A model generated the notes under the pieces. That model searched no databases and was not told the origin of the DNA. It saw only the letters and a list, made by a program, of their open reading frames with translations. Positions 1-6,418 of a stretch of 17,714 nt of DNA are shown piece by piece. A program made the translations under genes and the position numbers. Every line of letters starts with the position of its first letter. The stretch's first letter is position 1. Source of the DNA: Avimonoglobus sp965151315 (GTDB lineage Bacteria; Bacillota; Clostridia; UBA1381); contig CBCTZG010000056.1 in assembly GCA_965151315.1 (NCBI GenBank), positions 1 to 17,714 of the forward strand, written 5' to 3'.

Positions 1-54
1 AGCGTCTGCCTTACAAGCAGGATGTCACAGGTTCGAGCCCTGTAACTCCCACCA
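1..54 (+). tRNA. tRNA-Val(UAC), 3' part only
   Basis: The window opens inside this tRNA. The visible part holds the anticodon stem-loop (loop CTTACAA, anticodon TAC), a 5-bp T stem (ACAGG/CCTGT) around TTCGAGC, the 3' acceptor strand AACTCCC, and an encoded CCA at 52-54. The 5' acceptor strand and D arm lie before base 1. It is the first visible member of a plus-strand tRNA cluster. Val(UAC) is among the UNN-anticodon tRNAs that carry 5-methoxyuridine at position 34 in Bacillus, which is relevant to trmR and trhP in this window. Confidence 0.93.
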
Positions 55-77
55 ATTCCGGTTTTGACGGTCTATTT

Positions 78-154
78 GGTCCGGTAGTTCAGCTGGTTAG
101 AACGCTAGCCTGTCACGCTAGAGGTCGTGGGTTCGAACCCCATCCGGATCGCCA
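78..154 (+). tRNA. tRNA-Asp(GUC)
   Basis: A complete 77-base cloverleaf with encoded CCA. The acceptor strands GGTCCGG and CCGGATC pair over 7 bp with one G-T pair. The anticodon stem CTAGC/GCTAG encloses loop CTGTCAC, giving anticodon GTC at 112-114. The T arm reads GTGGG-TTCGAAC-CCCAT. It follows tRNA-Val by 23 bases in the same orientation, so it is probably processed from the same precursor. Confidence 0.97.
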
Positions 155-175
155 GCTTTTTTTAAAAAGCAAGAT

Positions 176-251
176 GCCTTTGTAGCTCAGTCGGTAGAGC
201 AAGGGACTGAAAATCCCTGTGTCGGCGGTTCGATTCCACCCGAAGGCACCA
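176..251 (+). tRNA. tRNA-Phe(GAA)
   Basis: A complete 76-base tRNA with encoded CCA. The acceptor strands GCCTTTG and CGAAGGC pair fully with one T-G pair. The anticodon loop CTGAAAA gives GAA. The T stem reads GGCGG/CCACC, so its middle pair (226 with 238) is C-A instead of a Watson-Crick pair. All other stems look intact. It is third in the visible cluster. Confidence 0.96.
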
Positions 252-256
252 TATTT

Positions 257-331
257 GCGGGAGTGGCTCAGTGGTAGAGCGTCACCTTGCCAAGGTGAAC
301 GTCGCGAGTTCGAATCTCGTCTTCCGCTCCA
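257..331 (+). tRNA. tRNA-Gly(GCC)
   Basis: A complete 75-base tRNA with encoded CCA. The acceptor strands GCGGGAG and CTTCCGC pair, including a G-T pair. The anticodon stem TCACC/GGTGA encloses loop TTGCCAA, giving GCC. The T arm has TTCGAAT between GCGAG and CTCGT. Only five bases separate it from tRNA-Phe, which points to a shared precursor. Confidence 0.97.
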
Positions 332-333
332 GG

Positions 334-376
334 AAACAAAAGACGCTTTTTGGTCATTGACAGGCGTCTTTTGTTT
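334..376 (+). terminator. Hairpin between tRNA-Gly and tRNA-Cys (terminator-like or processing stem)
   Basis: A 13-bp perfect inverted repeat (334-346 with 364-376, arms AAACAAAAGACGC and GCGTCTTTTGTTT) has a 17-base loop and lies immediately after the CCA of tRNA-Gly. The 3' arm is itself T-rich, so transcripts could end partially here. The tRNA-Cys gene follows eight bases later with no visible promoter of its own, so complete termination would silence it. Partial termination or a processing structure are the two likely readings. Confidence 0.5.
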
Positions 377-383
377 ATAATAC

Positions 384-458
<75 letters not shown>

Positions 459-483
459 CGCCGCAGCAACTTTGCTGCATTCA

Positions 484-513
484 AAATGCCCACGCTTTTG
501 CGTGGGCATTTTT
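484..513 (+). terminator. Intrinsic terminator of the tRNA cluster
   Basis: A 12-bp stem (arms AAATGCCCACGC at 484-495 and GCGTGGGCATTT at 500-511) closes a TTTT loop and is followed by a run of T through 513. This is a textbook Rho-independent terminator for the plus-strand tRNA operon. A smaller 7-bp hairpin (GCAGCAA/TTGCTGC, 463-478) lies between it and tRNA-Cys and may help 3'-end processing. Confidence 0.9.
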
Positions 514-701
514 CATATTTTTATTGCTGCCCCTTTTTCGAAAGTCACGCTTGCTGCGGCTATTCCCTTGTAAATGCGAGCATAACGTCTCTGCTGCGCC
601 ACCATCACGTGTACGCCTTCGGCGCAAGCGGCATCTATTTCGTACATGAAAGCCATATCGGAAGCGAATTTTCTCCGTTCCGATTTTTTACGAATCTACA
701 T
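514..701. other. Intergenic gap between tRNA cluster and beta-galactosidase gene
   Basis: I see no convincing gene here. Short open frames in this stretch have no ribosome binding site and no recognisable protein. One weak plus-strand stem (ATCGGAA at 657-663 with TTCCGAT at 678-684, then T to 689) could be a back-up terminator. The stretch separates two convergent transcription units. Confidence 0.6.
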
Positions 702-732
702 AAAAATCCGGACGATTTGCCCGGATTTTTTT
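702..732. terminator. Bidirectional terminator downstream of the beta-galactosidase gene
   Basis: A 10-bp stem (AAAAATCCGG at 702-711 with CCGGATTTTT at 721-730) has a 9-base loop, with A on one flank and T on the other, so it can stop transcription in both directions. On the minus strand it lies just after the beta-galactosidase stop codon. On the plus strand it is a last barrier to read-through from the tRNAs. Confidence 0.8.
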
Positions 733-735
733 GTT

Positions 736-3700
736 TTATTGGTTTTTCAGTGTCTGCGCATAGATCCCGTCCGCCGAGATCTCTGCCTGATGAAACGGCA
801 CCAGCTGTACGGTAAATTCCATCTCTTTGGGCTGCACCCGGTATTTTTCCAGGGTGTCCGGCCCGCAGCTCCCAGTGCCCACCCCAGATACCTGATGGTC
901 GATTGAAAGCACGGTTTCCGGAATCCAATTCAGCTCGTTGGTGTGCCGCGCCGCAATCATATTGGCGTCGGTATAATGCCGGGCATTGAAATTGATATAC
1001 TCCCTGCCGGCAATATACAGCCCCCAGCCATTAATGTCTGTCAGGCTCACCCAGCGCACGCCGCCCCGGTTCCCATTTTCCTGGGGCCGGATATGGTTTT
1101 CGAACAAATCGTCCACCCGCGCGGCATAACGGCTGACCAATGCGCTTTCCTGCTTATCCTGATAATTATCCCAAGGCCCGCGGCCGTACCATTCCACATT
1201 TTCCATCCCGGCGGCCAGCGACATCTGCAGGCCGAATTTCGGCAGATGGGGCATCTGCATCCCGACCTTCGGTGCCCGGGGCGTAAGCCTGGTTTTTACA
1301 GTGATTACACCGCTCGGATATATGGTATACAGATACTCCAGCCCAAAGGCAGGCATGAAGGACGCTGCCGCCAGCACTGCCTCGACCCGGATCACTGCCT
1401 GGTCCGCAGCGGCCTGCTCCAGCCGTACTTGCCGGGTATACTGCTCCACGTGGTCGTATCCCGCGTCATGCCATTGCTTTTGGAAGCCATCGCCAAAATG
1501 CCAGTCATTGTCTATCGGCGGCCAGTAGATATTGGCCTTGGGCCCGGCGGCCAGCAATGTCTGACCTCGGAACCGCCAGTTGTCGATCGTACCGGAAATC
1601 TTTCCAAGCTGCAGGCTAAACGCCGCGCCGGAAACGGTAATAGCCGTTTGTGTTTCACAAACCGTTAGTGTGTCGCCGTATCCTGTGTACACTGCTGGTA
1701 CCGCTGTTTTTACTGGTAACCGCGCCTGGCCCCAGGCTACCTCATGGCCTGCCTTGGCCCATGGGGTATCCATTTTCAGCCGAAACCGCAGATTGATAAA
1801 ATATTCGTTTCCCTGCTGGAGAAGCTTGCGATCAAACGGAATTTTCAAATCTGCCGAACCATGGGGTTCTACTACCGGTAATTCCAAAACGCCGCTCTGG
1901 ATGGAAATCCCATTTTTCTGGAGAGACCAATAGCACAAAAGCTGATCTAAACCAATCATATCATATTTGTTGGTGATTTGCACCACACCGCTTTTCGTCG
2001 CTTTATCGCTGATTAAGACGGGCTGGATTACCTTCTTAAACTCCAAAAGCCCCGTATGGGGCACCCGATCCGGTGTACACAGGGCGTCACAGCAGAAATT
2101 GCTGTCATTAAGCCAATCGCCATAATCCCCCCCGTATAAGAATACCTGGTTCCCCTGCTGGTCAGTCTCCCGCATTCCATGATCGGCCCATTCCCAGATA
2201 CAGCCGCCTATAAGCCGGTCATACCGATAAAATAGATCCTGATAATCCTGCAGACCGCCGGGGCCGTTGCCCATGGCATGGCAGTATTCGCACTGGAAAA
2301 ACGGCCGGGGGTCATCCTTGCGCTTCCCCACCGCCTCGCAGAATTTCACATCCGCATACATCCGGGAAAATACGTCTACATAGTCCGCTTCAGCCGCTCC
2401 TTCATAATGGATCAGCCGGGTAGGGTCATAGGCCTTAGCCCATTCAGACATAGTCCGATGATTGCATCCAGAGCCGGATTCATTGCCCAGAGACCACATA
2501 ATAATCGATGGATGGTTTTTATCCCGGCGGACCATCCGCTCTATCCGATCAACATACAGTTCTTCCCATGCCGGATCATCAGAAATCATCTCCCAGTCGC
2601 CAACATTTTCAAAAGCGTGGCATTCCAAATCTGCCTCGTCAATCACATACAGTCCGTATTGATCACACAGATCCAGCCATTTTGGATCATTCGGGTAATG
2701 GGAGGTGCGGACAGTGTTAATATTATGCTGCTTCATCAAAATAATATCCCGCGCCATATCGGCATAAGATACCGCGTATCCCTTATCCGGATGGGTATCG
2801 TGGCGGTTTACGCCTTTGAGCTTAACCTGTCTGCCGTTGATGAGCACCATGGCGTTCCGGACTTCAATTTGCCGGAATCCCACGTTAACCGCGTAAGCCT
2901 CCCGGATGATTTCTCCCGTGTACAACGCAGCCGTCAGCTGATACAGCTCGGGGGCTTCCGCCGACCATTTCCGGGGCGATTTTACCGCCGCCGTAAACTC
3001 CATTTCCGCCTGGGCCGGCCGGCTTTCCGTCCAAATTATTTTCTCTCCATCCATCAGCCGCAGGCAAAGGGTATCCTGTTTTCTGGCTTTGGGAATATTC
3101 ACGCCAACCCGCAGCACCGCATCTTTATATCTCTGATCAAAAACAGTCGTAACTGCCAGATCAAAAATCCCGCAGGGGTCTTTGGCCTCTATGTAGACCT
3201 CCCGGAAAATCCCATTGAATTTCCACATATCCTGGGTCTCCATATAGGAAGAATAACACCAGCGGTATACCTTCACCGCCAGCACGTTTTCCCCGGGCTG
3301 CACCGCGCTGGTAATATCGAATTCTGACGGCAGATGGCTGCCCTGGCTAAAGCCGATCTCCTGCCCGTTCACCCAAACATGGAATGCGCTGCACACGCCT
3401 CCAAATACCAGGCTGATCTGCTTTCCCTGCCAGTCCGCCGGCAGGGAAAAACACGTCCGGTAACAGCCCGCCGCGTTTTCGTTGGGTACATGGGGCGGGT
3501 CTACCGGCATGGGCTGCCGGGTATTTACATAATTTTTGCAGCCGTAGCCGTGGGCCTGCCAGCAGCCAGGCACAGGAATCTCACCCCAATCCCCGGCGTC
3601 ATAATCGATCGCCTGGAAGTCCGCCGGGGCCAGTGCCTCCGCCTCGCTGTAATGAAATTTCCACATACCGTTCAGCAGCCGGAAATAGGGGGAAAGCCCC

Positions 3701-3816
3701 CGCTGGCCTGTCCGGGCTGTCTCCGGATCGGCGTAGGGGATCAATGTGGCGCGAGCCGGCGTCCTTCCCCGCTGGATTATCTGCATATTCTGCCAGTCCT
3801 TCCGTTCTTCGGACAT
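736..3816 (-). CDS. lacZ: Beta-galactosidase, glycoside hydrolase family 2 (LacZ type)
   Basis: The 1026-residue product hydrolyses terminal beta-galactosides such as lactose, probably in the cytoplasm since no signal peptide is seen. Length and order match the long LacZ-type GH2 enzymes: jelly-roll sugar-binding domain (about 45-215), Ig-like domain (about 215-325), TIM barrel (about 325-620) with GVNRHD (335-340) and SHYPNDP (372-378), and a C-terminal beta-gal small-chain domain with WYGRGPWDNYQD. The acid/base Glu is in WSLGNES (E446) and the nucleophile in FFQCEYCHAMGN (E510); GGCIWEWADHG follows at 537. The ATG at 3816 has a GGAAAGGA site about 10 bases upstream. It is monocistronic, and no transporter or other sugar gene adjoins it. 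The divergent AraC-type gene is the likely regulator. The family is certain, but the natural substrate could be a plant or host galactoside other than lactose. Confidence 0.95.
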   Translation of the reverse strand: MSEERKDWQNMQIIQRGRTPARATLIPYADPETARTGQRGLSPYFRLLNGMWKFHYSEAEALAPADFQAIDYDAGDWGEIPVPGCWQAHGYGCKNYVNTRQPMPVDPPHVPNENAAGCYRTCFSLPADWQGKQISLVFGGVCSAFHVWVNGQEIGFSQGSHLPSEFDITSAVQPGENVLAVKVYRWCYSSYMETQDMWKFNGIFREVYIEAKDPCGIFDLAVTTVFDQRYKDAVLRVGVNIPKARKQDTLCLRLMDGEKIIWTESRPAQAEMEFTAAVKSPRKWSAEAPELYQLTAALYTGEIIREAYAVNVGFRQIEVRNAMVLINGRQVKLKGVNRHDTHPDKGYAVSYADMARDIILMKQHNINTVRTSHYPNDPKWLDLCDQYGLYVIDEADLECHAFENVGDWEMISDDPAWEELYVDRIERMVRRDKNHPSIIMWSLGNESGSGCNHRTMSEWAKAYDPTRLIHYEGAAEADYVDVFSRMYADVKFCEAVGKRKDDPRPFFQCEYCHAMGNGPGGLQDYQDLFYRYDRLIGGCIWEWADHGMRETDQQGNQVFLYGGDYGDWLNDSNFCCDALCTPDRVPHTGLLEFKKVIQPVLISDKATKSGVVQITNKYDMIGLDQLLCYWSLQKNGISIQSGVLELPVVEPHGSADLKIPFDRKLLQQGNEYFINLRFRLKMDTPWAKAGHEVAWGQARLPVKTAVPAVYTGYGDTLTVCETQTAITVSGAAFSLQLGKISGTIDNWRFRGQTLLAAGPKANIYWPPIDNDWHFGDGFQKQWHDAGYDHVEQYTRQVRLEQAAADQAVIRVEAVLAAASFMPAFGLEYLYTIYPSGVITVKTRLTPRAPKVGMQMPHLPKFGLQMSLAAGMENVEWYGRGPWDNYQDKQESALVSRYAARVDDLFENHIRPQENGNRGGVRWVSLTDINGWGLYIAGREYINFNARHYTDANMIAARHTNELNWIPETVLSIDHQVSGVGTGSCGPDTLEKYRVQPKEMEFTVQLVPFHQAEISADGIYAQTLKNQ

Positions 3817-3838
3817 TTCTCATCATTCCTTTCCGCAC

Positions 3839-3867
3839 TTGACATACGAATATAATTATATTATTAT
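3839..3867 (+). promoter_or_regulatory. Sigma-A promoter of the AraC-family gene
   Basis: TTGACA (3839-3844), a 17-base spacer and TATTAT (3862-3867) give a near-consensus plus-strand promoter about 75 bases before the regulator's ATG. It overlaps the leader and probable promoter of the divergent beta-galactosidase gene, so the two units share control DNA. Confidence 0.7.
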
Positions 3868-3908
3868 ATTAGCATGAATTATAAACCAATGCAATAGCAT
3901 TATTTTAG
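3855..3908 (-). promoter_or_regulatory. Probable beta-galactosidase promoter and regulator-binding region
   Basis: This AT-rich stretch contains several minus-strand TATAAT boxes (complements at 3855-3860, 3863-3868 and 3878-3883). None has a good -35 at 16-18 bases, which suits an activator-dependent promoter. A TAGCAT direct repeat (3870-3875 and 3895-3900, 25 bases apart, embedded in a longer partial match) is a candidate binding site for the AraC-type protein. The assignment is inferred from position and repeat structure. Confidence 0.4.
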
Positions 3909-3944
3909 GATAGGATATAAATATTTTATTGTCAGGAGGAAGCT

Positions 3945-4748
3945 ATGGCCGGCGATTATTTTTTTCCAATTTTGTCTGCAAAGGAATTGGCGCTCCCCTT
4001 TTATATAGCGACGATCGGTGTCCAGCAGGCCCAAGAGGCCATCAGCCGTCCCCAGGGTATTGAACACCATCAGCTGCTCTTGACTCGGCAGGGATCCGGG
4101 ATGGTAGAGCTGGCCGGCCATAAAATTTTTGTACCCGCCGGCACCGCCCTATACCATCCGCCCCACACACCACACCTATATTATCCGGAAAAAGAGCCCT
4201 GGGAAACCCACTGGATCACCTTTGCCGGCAACGGTGTGGAGCTTTTGCTGGATCTAGACGGCGGCGTATATAGCGGTGCGCTGGGTCCCTTATTTGCGCT
4301 CCACCATAAAATGCAGGGCATCCCCCATGACATGGACTGGAGTCAACAGGCCTCTGTCCTTTTATATCAGCTGCTGCTAGACTTTAAAAGCCTTGCGGAT
4401 TCTGGCTGCAGCTCTGTGCTGACCACACGTCTCAGGCCCTCCGTAGACTATATGCGGCGGCACTTTTCAGAAACGATTGAACTGCAGGATCTGGCCCGGA
4501 TCACCGGGGTCAGTTCAGCCCATTACTGCCATTTGTTCAAAAGCGCATACCAAATCAGCCCCTTCACCCTCCTGCTCCACCTGCGGCTGCAGGCGGCCAA
4601 AACCATGCTGGTTTCCAGTCCCAGTCGGGAAATTGAGAAAATTGCCCGGGATGTAGGCTTTAACAGCGCCAGCTACTTTATTAAAATGTTTAAGGCTTAT
4701 GAGGCTATGACGCCGGCCGCCTTCCGCCGAGCGCATACTGGTGTTTAA
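3945..4748 (+). CDS. AraC-family transcriptional regulator
   Basis: The 267-residue product is a sugar-responsive transcription factor of the usual AraC size. The N-terminal half (about 35-95) is a cupin-like ligand pocket (HHQLLLTRQGSGMVELAG, then a HPPHTPHLYYP stretch). The C-terminal 100 residues carry two helix-turn-helix motifs, near 180-201 (LQDLARITGVSSAHYCHLFK) and 229-250 (EIEKIARDVGFNSASYFIKM), followed by the family's terminal pattern MTPAAFRR. The ATG at 3945 has AGGAGG four bases upstream. It is transcribed divergently from the GH2 beta-galactosidase, so the likely role is activating that gene when a galactoside ligand is bound. The ligand itself cannot be read from the sequence. 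Confidence 0.92.
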   Translation: MAGDYFFPILSAKELALPFYIATIGVQQAQEAISRPQGIEHHQLLLTRQGSGMVELAGHKIFVPAGTALYHPPHTPHLYYPEKEPWETHWITFAGNGVELLLDLDGGVYSGALGPLFALHHKMQGIPHDMDWSQQASVLLYQLLLDFKSLADSGCSSVLTTRLRPSVDYMRRHFSETIELQDLARITGVSSAHYCHLFKSAYQISPFTLLLHLRLQAAKTMLVSSPSREIEKIARDVGFNSASYFIKMFKAYEAMTPAAFRRAHTGV

Positions 4749-4754
4749 AAAATA

Positions 4755-4829
4755 TGCACACTTCCTTTTAGTTGACATAATATGTACTAAGGCGTCCTTC
4801 CAGGGAACGCCCATCAACAAAAGAAGGAG
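4755..4829 (+). promoter_or_regulatory. Candidate promoter and leader of the Cys-rich small gene
   Basis: TGCACA (4755-4760), a 17-base spacer and TAATAT (4778-4783) form a weak sigma-A-like promoter. The same place also contains CATAATAT (4776-4783), which resembles the -10 of mother-cell sporulation sigma factors (CATA-led). Downstream is a bulged hairpin (GGCGT at 4791-4795 with ACGCC at 4807-4811). Which sigma factor acts here cannot be settled by eye. Confidence 0.3.
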
Positions 4830-4838
4830 GTGCTTTAT

Positions 4839-5081
4839 ATGTGCTGTGGAATGAATGGATGGAATGGAAATGGATTTGCAGATAACGGCTTCAGAAATGG
4901 GAATGCGTTTGGCTTTGAGAATACCCGCTTTGACAACGACGGCTTTCAGACGCTTTTCCAAATAACACCGGTAACTGTGCGGACAACTACGTCTATTGTC
5001 AGCGAAGGCTGTCGGAATCGTTGCTGTCATTGCTGCCGCTGCTGCCGTTGCTGCTGCCGCAGAAGATGCTGCAGAGGCTAA
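4839..5081 (+). CDS. Small Cys/Arg-rich protein of unknown function
   Basis: I do not recognise this 80-residue product. Residues 1-45 are rich in Asn, Gly and Phe, with NGF/GFxN-type repeats and a CC pair at 2-3. A short uncharged Thr/Val stretch follows (about 41-55). The last 23 residues alternate Cys clusters with Arg (12 Cys from 58 to 78, many as CC or CCC). The protein has 14 Cys in all, with no signal peptide or membrane segment. A strong AGGAGG (4825-4830) sits 8 bases before the ATG at 4839, which argues for real translation; an in-frame GTG at 4830 overlaps that site and is unlikely as start. The composition recalls small spore-coat or metal-binding proteins, but that is inference. 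Neighbours give no functional clue. Confidence 0.68.
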   Translation: MCCGMNGWNGNGFADNGFRNGNAFGFENTRFDNDGFQTLFQITPVTVRTTTSIVSEGCRNRCCHCCRCCRCCCRRRCCRG

Positions 5082-5117
5082 CCCTGCACAAAGGATCCCG
5101 GCCCCCCGCCGGTAAGC

Positions 5118-5142
5118 AAAAAAACCGCCCGGCAACGGGCGG
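5118..5142 (-). terminator. Intrinsic terminator of the rimP-to-trhP operon
   Basis: A 7-bp GC-only stem (CCGCCCG at 5125-5131 with CGGGCGG at 5136-5142) closes a GCAA tetraloop. On the minus strand it is followed by seven T (A run at 5118-5124), giving a strong terminator 16 bases after the U32 stop codon. It faces the Cys-rich gene, whose own plus-strand end has only a hairpin (5098-5112) without a T run. Confidence 0.9.
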
Positions 5143-5157
5143 CTACATAACCACAAT

Positions 5158-6393
5158 TCAAGAATCTCTTTTCTTCCGGAGCATAGCGTCTTTGCATACC
5201 GGCTGATCCACCGGCATCCGGATCCGCATGGCCGCATGAGGCGCCACGTTGATCTGCTCTCCGTGCTCGTTTTCCATATATGTCACTGTCTGGGTAAAAA
5301 ACGGCTTGCCGGGCTGCATAATCTCGATCTCATCCCCGGTAAAGAACCGGTTACGCTGGGTTATGGCGGCGATTTTTGTTTTCTCATCATACTCCAACAC
5401 AATGCCGATTAGGTCATAATCCCGGATATAGGAGCTGTCAGTATACACCTGATCCGCCTGGGTTGGCTTTCCCAGGTAAAACCCGGTGGAATACGGCCGA
5501 TGGCTGACCTTGCACAGCTCCGCGAACTGCTTTTCATCAAAGGTATACCCTGCTGGATCGGCAAAATACCGGTCAATCTCTTCCCGATAGGCCTTAACTA
5601 CCGTGGCCACATAATAGGCAGTTTTCACCCTGCCCTCCAGCTTAAAGCTGGTAATCCCGCTTTCCACCAGCTCTGGGATATGCCGGATCATACACAGGTC
5701 CTTGGAATTGAAAATGAATGTCCCCCGCTGGTTTTCCACAATATCCATATATTCCCCGGGCCGGGTTTTCTCTGCCAGGGCGTAGTTCCAGCGGCAGGGG
5801 TGGGCGCAGGCGCCCTGGTTTGCGTCCCGGCCGGCCATATAGTTTGAAAGCAGGCACCGGCCGGAATAGGATACGCACATGGCCCCATGGACGAAGGCTT
5901 CCAACTCTAAATCCGCCGGCGTCTGTTCCCGGATCTCCCGGATCTCGGCAAAGGACAGCTCCCGGGCCAGTACTACCCGCTTAGCCCCCATCCTATGCCA
6001 AAACCGGGCAGACCGGTAATTCACATTGTTCGCCTGGGTACTGATATGTACCGGGATTTCCGGCGCCAGCTCCCGGAGCAGGTCAAACATACCTGGATCC
6101 GCTACTAAAACCGCATCAAACCCCAGGGGACGGATTTCCTGGATATAATCCGCAAAATCCTGAACATCCCTATTGTGGGGCAGGATATTAGCTGTCAAAT
6201 ACACTTTTTTCCCCAGTCTATGGGCAAATTCCAGCGCTTCCTTCATCTGCGGGATCGTAAAATTTTCCGCCGCCGCCCGCAGGCTGTACGCCTCGCCGCC
6301 GATATAGACGGCATCGGCTCCATATAAAAACGCAGTCTTTAACTTCTCAAGACTGCCCCCCGGCGCCAACAGCTCCGGCTTTTTTTGATTCAT
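5158..6393 (-). CDS. trhP: U32-family tRNA 5-hydroxyuridine synthase (TrhP-like)
   Basis: The 411-residue product is annotated by tradition as peptidase U32. Its closest characterised relatives (TrhP, B. subtilis YrrO) hydroxylate uridine-34 of UNN-anticodon tRNAs using prephenate, so tRNA modification is the better call. It opens with the family start PELLAPGGSLEKLKTAF and contains the U32 signature around 165-183 (EAFVHGAMC, then GRCLLS). Cys at 173, 180, 196 and 234 are placed like the iron-sulfur ligands; C200 is extra. A beta-barrel extension follows from about 330. AGAGGA lies about 8 bases before the ATG. It is the last gene of the operon, 25 bases after trmR, whose family methylates the product of this reaction. 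A role as a 23S rRNA hydroxylase (RlhA-like) is the main alternative, made less likely by the trmR partner. Confidence 0.85.
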   Translation of the reverse strand: MNQKKPELLAPGGSLEKLKTAFLYGADAVYIGGEAYSLRAAAENFTIPQMKEALEFAHRLGKKVYLTANILPHNRDVQDFADYIQEIRPLGFDAVLVADPGMFDLLRELAPEIPVHISTQANNVNYRSARFWHRMGAKRVVLARELSFAEIREIREQTPADLELEAFVHGAMCVSYSGRCLLSNYMAGRDANQGACAHPCRWNYALAEKTRPGEYMDIVENQRGTFIFNSKDLCMIRHIPELVESGITSFKLEGRVKTAYYVATVVKAYREEIDRYFADPAGYTFDEKQFAELCKVSHRPYSTGFYLGKPTQADQVYTDSSYIRDYDLIGIVLEYDEKTKIAAITQRNRFFTGDEIEIMQPGKPFFTQTVTYMENEHGEQINVAPHAAMRIRMPVDQPVCKDAMLRKKRDS

Positions 6394-6418
6394 AAAATTT
6401 CCTCTTTTCTGTCCGCCG

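Noticed and set aside
513..701. A possible small RNA or gene between the tRNA terminator and the beta-galactosidase terminator
   Set aside because: No promoter, ribosome binding site or stable fold beyond weak hairpins could be seen.
2278..3327. A 349-codon plus-strand open frame opposite the beta-galactosidase gene
   Set aside because: It is the antisense of a clearly conserved GH2 coding region, has no family features and no sensible ribosome binding site; long antisense frames are common in moderately GC-rich genes.
4515..5237. A 240-codon minus-strand frame covering the end of the AraC-type gene and the Cys-rich gene
   Set aside because: It overlaps three better-supported genes (AraC-type, Cys-rich, trhP end), runs through the trhP terminator, and its poly-Ala stretch is the antisense of the Cys codon repeats.
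5158..6393. Interpreting the U32 protein as a secreted collagenase-type protease
   Set aside because: It has no signal peptide, carries the Cys set of the iron-sulfur tRNA/rRNA hydroxylases, and is paired with trmR, so the tRNA-modification role fits better.
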